In this document: piece by piece, positions 61,021-64,000 of the stretch
Layout of the letters: each line of letters opens with the position of its first letter
Numbering within the stretch: position 1 is the stretch's first letter
DNA from: DATCJU01 sp036562635
GTDB lineage: Bacteria > Actinomycetota > Actinomycetes > Mycobacteriales > Pseudonocardiaceae
DNA: 64,000 nucleotides
NCBI GenBank assembly: GCA_036562635.1
Contig: DATCJU010000143.1
Coordinates: 43,188-107,187 of the forward strand
Reading direction: 5' to 3'
The notes under the pieces: generated by a model
The model's input: the letters and a program-made list of their open reading frames with translations, nothing else
Told to the model about the DNA's origin: nothing
Databases searched by the model: none
Translations under genes and position numbers: made by a program

Positions 61021-61260
61021 GTGACCAACGAGGAGATCCTGAAGGGGCTCGCTGAGATCGTCGAGGAGGTCGCCGGTGTCAGCGCGAGTGACGTGACCCT
61101 GGAGAAGGCCTTCGTGGACGACCTGGACATCGACTCGCTGTCCATGGTGGAGATCGCCGTCCAGGCCGAGGACAAGTTCGGCGTGAAGATCCCCGACGAC
61201 GAGCTGGCGAACCTCAAGACCGTCGGCGATGCGGTGAACTACATCGCCTCCAACCGATGA
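61021..61260 (+). CDS. acpP: Acyl carrier protein
   Basis: 79-aa four-helix carrier. The phosphopantetheine site is Ser39 in DLDIDSLSMVE. The protein is acidic with the length usual for AcpM-free actinomycetes, lacking the long tail of mycobacterial AcpM. GTG start after AAGGGAAAG. The stop overlaps the fabF start (ATGA). Confidence 0.96.
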   Translation: MTNEEILKGLAEIVEEVAGVSASDVTLEKAFVDDLDIDSLSMVEIAVQAEDKFGVKIPDDELANLKTVGDAVNYIASNR

Positions 61261-62495
61261 CCAACACTTCCGATGTCGTCGTCACCGGGCTCGGCGCCAC
61301 CACGCCGCTCGGTGGCGACGTCGACACCACCTGGAAAGCACTGCTCGCCGGGCGCAGCGCCATCGCGCCGCTGGAGGCCGAGTGGGTCGACAAGTACGAG
61401 CTACCGGTGCGTATCGCCGCGCAGCTCGCCGTGGAGCCCACCGAGATCCTGCCGCGGGTCGAAGCCCGGCGACTGGACCGTTGCGAGCAGGTCGCGCTGA
61501 TCGCGGCCCGGCAGGCCTGGGCCGACGCCGGTCTCGACGGTGAGCAGCAGGTCGAGCCGGAACGGCTCGGTGTGGTGATCGGCACCGGTATCGGCGGCGC
61601 GCTCACCCTCCTGTCGCAGGACGACCTGCTGGAGACGGCCGGCATGCGCAAGGTGTCGCCGCTGACCATCCCGATGCTCATGCCCAACGGCCCGGCCGCC
61701 ACGGTCGGTCTCGCGTTGGGCGCCCGCGGTGGTGTGCACGCACCCACCTCGGCCTGCGCATCGGGTGCCGAGGCCCTCGCCTGGGCGTGGCGGATGCTCA
61801 AGGCCGGTGAGGTCGACGTCGTCATCGCCGGCGGGGCGGAGGCATCGATCACGGCGCTGCCGATCGCGGCGTTCGCCCAGATGCGGGCGATGAGCACCCG
61901 TAACGACGAGCCGGAGCGCGCATCCCGCCCGTTCGACGTGCAGCGGGACGGCTTCGTGCTCGGTGAGGGTGCGGGTGTGATGGTGCTGGAACGTGCCGAG
62001 TTCGCCAAGGCCCGGGGTGCCCGGATCTACGGCAGGCTCGCCGGTGTCGGCATCACCTCCGACTCGCACCACATCACCGCGCCGGAGCCGGAGGGCAAGG
62101 GCGCCGCGCGGGCGATCACGGCTGCGCTGCGGACCGGCGGGATCGACCCGGCGGACGTGGGGCACGTGAACGCCCACGCCACCTCGACCCCGGTCGGCGA
62201 CGTCGCCGAGGCCGCCGCGATCCGGGCTGCGATCGGCGACCACCCGGTGGTCACCGCACCGAAGTCCTCGCTCGGTCACCTGCTCGGGGCGGCCGGCGCG
62301 GTGGAGGCGATCGCAACCCTGCTGGCGGTCCGGGAGGGTGTCGTGCCACCGACGCTGAACCTGGACGAGATCGACCCGGCCGTGCAGCTGGACGTGGCGT
62401 CGGGCGAGCCCCGCAAGGTCCAGCTCTCCGCCGCGGTCAACGACTCGTTCGGCTTCGGCGGGCACAACGTCGCCCTCGCGTTCACCCCGGCCTGA
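61257..62495 (+). CDS. fabF: Beta-ketoacyl-ACP synthase II FabF (KasA-like)
   Basis: Elongating condensing enzyme of 412 aa. Catalytic Cys167 in PTSACASGAEAL; His in VNAHATSTPVGD and in KSSLGHLLGAAGA; C-terminal NDSFGFGGHNVALAF. There is one synthase here, whereas mycobacteria have kasA and kasB side by side. Translation is coupled to acpP. It is followed by accD after 60 nt. Confidence 0.96.
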   Translation: MTNTSDVVVTGLGATTPLGGDVDTTWKALLAGRSAIAPLEAEWVDKYELPVRIAAQLAVEPTEILPRVEARRLDRCEQVALIAARQAWADAGLDGEQQVEPERLGVVIGTGIGGALTLLSQDDLLETAGMRKVSPLTIPMLMPNGPAATVGLALGARGGVHAPTSACASGAEALAWAWRMLKAGEVDVVIAGGAEASITALPIAAFAQMRAMSTRNDEPERASRPFDVQRDGFVLGEGAGVMVLERAEFAKARGARIYGRLAGVGITSDSHHITAPEPEGKGAARAITAALRTGGIDPADVGHVNAHATSTPVGDVAEAAAIRAAIGDHPVVTAPKSSLGHLLGAAGAVEAIATLLAVREGVVPPTLNLDEIDPAVQLDVASGEPRKVQLSAAVNDSFGFGGHNVALAFTPA

Positions 62496-62555
62496 CACCG
62501 CAGGGACGGGAAAGCGCACCACCCCGCCCGTCCACCGCACTCGGAGGAGCTCACG

Positions 62556-63998
62556 ATGACCGCACTGGCCAGCAGGCCCGAAAGCACGACACCGGAGCAC
62601 GACCTCGACCCCCGGGACCCGGAGGTCCGGCTCACCCAGCTGCTCGACCCCGGTTCGCTCGTCCCACTCCGACCGCGCGACACCAGCGGGGTGTTCGCGG
62701 TGCGCGGCCGGATCGACGGGGCGAAGGTCATCGCCTACTGCACCGACGCCACCAAGATGGGTGGGGCGATGGGATCGGAGGGCTGCCGGCACATCGTCGA
62801 CGCCATCGACACCGCCGTGCGCGAGCGCATCCCGGTGATCGGTCTGTGGCACTCGGGTGGTGCGCGGCTGGCCGAGGGCGTGGAGGCCCTGGACGGTGTG
62901 GGTCAGGTGTTCGCCGCGATGGTCCGCGCGTCGGGCCGGGTGCCGCAGATCTCCGTGGTGCTCGGCCCGGCCGCCGGTGGTGCCGCCTACGGGCCGGCGC
63001 TCACCGACGTGGTCATCATGGCGCCGAGCGGCCGGGTCTTCGTCACGGGGCCGGACGTGGTGCGCAGTGTCACCGGTGAGCAGATCGACATGGAATCGCT
63101 CGGCGGGCCGGAGGCACACGGCAAGAAGTCCGGTGTGGTGCACGTGGTGGCCAAGGACGAGGCCGACGCCTACGTCCGTGCCCGGCGCATCACCGGGCTG
63201 TTCGCCCGGCCGGGTGCGTTCGAGCTGCACCTGGTGCGGGGTCAGGAGGAGGACCTGCGGGCCCTGCTTCCGGACAAGCCGCAGCGTGCCTACGACGTGC
63301 GCCCGCTGCTGCGTCGGATCCTCGACCAGGACGAGTCCGGCCCGGTGTTCGAGGAGCTGCAGCCCAAGTGGGCCCCGAACATCGTGGTCGGTCTGGGCCG
63401 GCTGGCCGGCCGCACCATCGGCGTGATCGCCAACAACCCGCTGCGGATGGGTGGCTGTCTGGACTCGGCCAGCGCGGAGAAGGCGTCCCGTTTCGTGCGG
63501 ATGTGCGACGCCTTCGGCGTGCCGCTGCTCGTCGTGGTGGACGTCCCCGGTTACCTGCCGGGGGTGGGCCAGGAGTGGGAAGGCGTGGTGCGGCGCGGCG
63601 CCAAGCTGCTGCACGCCTTCGCCGAGGCGGTGGTGCCCCGGGTGACCCTGGTGACCCGCAAGGCCTACGGCGGTGCCTACATCGCCATGAACTCCCGCGC
63701 ACTGGGTGCCACCCACGTGTTCGCCTGGCCGTGCGCCGAGATCGCCGTGATGGGGGCCAAGGCGGCGGTCGGCATCCTGCACCGCAAGAAGCTGGCGGCG
63801 GTGCCCGAGGAGGAGCGCGAGGCGCTGCACGCCAAGCTGGCCGAGGAACACGAGCGGATCGCCGGTGGCGTGAACCGTGCCCTGGCCATCGGTGTGGTCG
63901 ACGAGGTGCTCGACCCGGCGCAGACCCGTTGGCGGCTGGCCGAGGCGCTGGCGGCCGCTCCGGCCGGGCGGGGTGCGCACGGCAACATCCCGCTGTGA
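62556..63998 (+). CDS. accD: Acyl-CoA carboxylase carboxyltransferase subunit (AccD6-like)
   Basis: Beta subunit of acetyl/propionyl-CoA carboxylase, 480 aa, providing malonyl-CoA for the preceding fab enzymes. N-terminal half: GLWHSGGARLAEGVEAL, SVVLGPAAGGAAYGPALTD (acyl-CoA oxyanion loop). C-terminal half: VIANNPLRMGGCLDSASAEK, VDVPGYLPGVGQEWEGVVRR, RKAYGGAYIAMNSRALGATH (biotin side). It matches mycobacterial AccD6 at the end of the fas-II operon. ATG with GGAGGAG 7 nt upstream. The biotinylated partner is not in the window. The gene ends 2 nt before the window edge. Confidence 0.95.
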   Translation: MTALASRPESTTPEHDLDPRDPEVRLTQLLDPGSLVPLRPRDTSGVFAVRGRIDGAKVIAYCTDATKMGGAMGSEGCRHIVDAIDTAVRERIPVIGLWHSGGARLAEGVEALDGVGQVFAAMVRASGRVPQISVVLGPAAGGAAYGPALTDVVIMAPSGRVFVTGPDVVRSVTGEQIDMESLGGPEAHGKKSGVVHVVAKDEADAYVRARRITGLFARPGAFELHLVRGQEEDLRALLPDKPQRAYDVRPLLRRILDQDESGPVFEELQPKWAPNIVVGLGRLAGRTIGVIANNPLRMGGCLDSASAEKASRFVRMCDAFGVPLLVVVDVPGYLPGVGQEWEGVVRRGAKLLHAFAEAVVPRVTLVTRKAYGGAYIAMNSRALGATHVFAWPCAEIAVMGAKAAVGILHRKKLAAVPEEEREALHAKLAEEHERIAGGVNRALAIGVVDEVLDPAQTRWRLAEALAAAPAGRGAHGNIPL

Positions 63999-64000
63999 TC

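Noticed and set aside
61401..63980. Very long open frame (about 860 codons) opposite fabF-accD
   Set aside because: It is a mirror of strong codon bias in the real genes; composition is rich in Gly, His and Arg with no domain pattern.

Overview
The window is about 70% G+C and dense with actinobacterial genes. Gene content and order point to a member of the Pseudonocardiales (Pseudonocardiaceae-like), although the genus cannot be fixed from sequence alone. The strongest clue is a long block that keeps the order of Mycobacterium tuberculosis Rv2170-Rv2187: GNAT acetyltransferase, LppM, MetF, IdsA2, MptA, Rv2175c, PknL, AroG, Rv2179c RNase, acyltransferase, ArsA ATPase, TB16.3, Rv2186c and FadD15. 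This block has Streptomyces-like additions (phosphofructokinase, glucokinase). It sits between a recA/gluABCD block and a type II fatty acid synthase cluster. I see no mobile elements, CRISPR arrays, tRNA or rRNA genes. This is ordinary chromosomal core and near-core sequence.

Layout. (1) 1-6 kb: a GluR/GluK-like two-component pair diverges from the glutamate ABC importer gluABCD, followed by an unusual single-lobe paralogue of the binding protein. (2) 6-11 kb: uppP, an Entner-Doudoroff pair (edd-eda), a DUF6098 protein and a HAD phosphatase. (3) 11-18 kb: recX-recA with a LexA box set inside the recA promoter, a DUF3046 protein, an MFS transporter coupled to an acyl-CoA dehydrogenase, and a membrane-anchored Hsp70-like ATPase. 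(4) 18-29 kb: a frameshifted DUF4291 gene, the giant helicase Lhr, ACC deaminase, a HEPN-domain gene behind a second LexA box, a YbaK deacylase coupled to a GNAT acetyltransferase, and a DUF885 peptidase-like protein. (5) 29-44 kb: lppM, metF, idsA2-crtI, an L,D-transpeptidase lipoprotein, a CBS protein, mptA, an Rv2175c-like regulator, a PASTA-bearing PknL-type kinase, aroG, and two poorly known genes. (6) 44-55 kb: a phosphofructokinase with the pyrophosphate-type signature, an exoribonuclease, PlsC, an esterase, glucokinase, the ArsA/SRPBCC module, a metallophosphoesterase and fadD15. (7) 55-64 kb: a PnuC-type transporter under an FMN riboswitch, a B12/radical SAM protein with a zinc-ribbon neighbour, then fasR-fabD-fabH-acpP-fabF-accD.

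How the genes work together. Carbon entry is well represented: glucokinase, phosphofructokinase (probably PPi-using) and an Entner-Doudoroff branch. Envelope building is represented by UppP, MptA, L,D-transpeptidase, LppM, PlsC and the fab/accD cluster. DNA-damage control appears twice, as perfect actinobacterial SOS boxes upstream of recA and of the HEPN gene.

Two window-wide patterns stand out. Many lead genes have a TAnnnT-type hexamer 6-8 nt upstream of an ATG or GTG and no Shine-Dalgarno sequence, which suggests leaderless transcription. Many gene ends carry long, nearly perfect hairpins without a U-tract.
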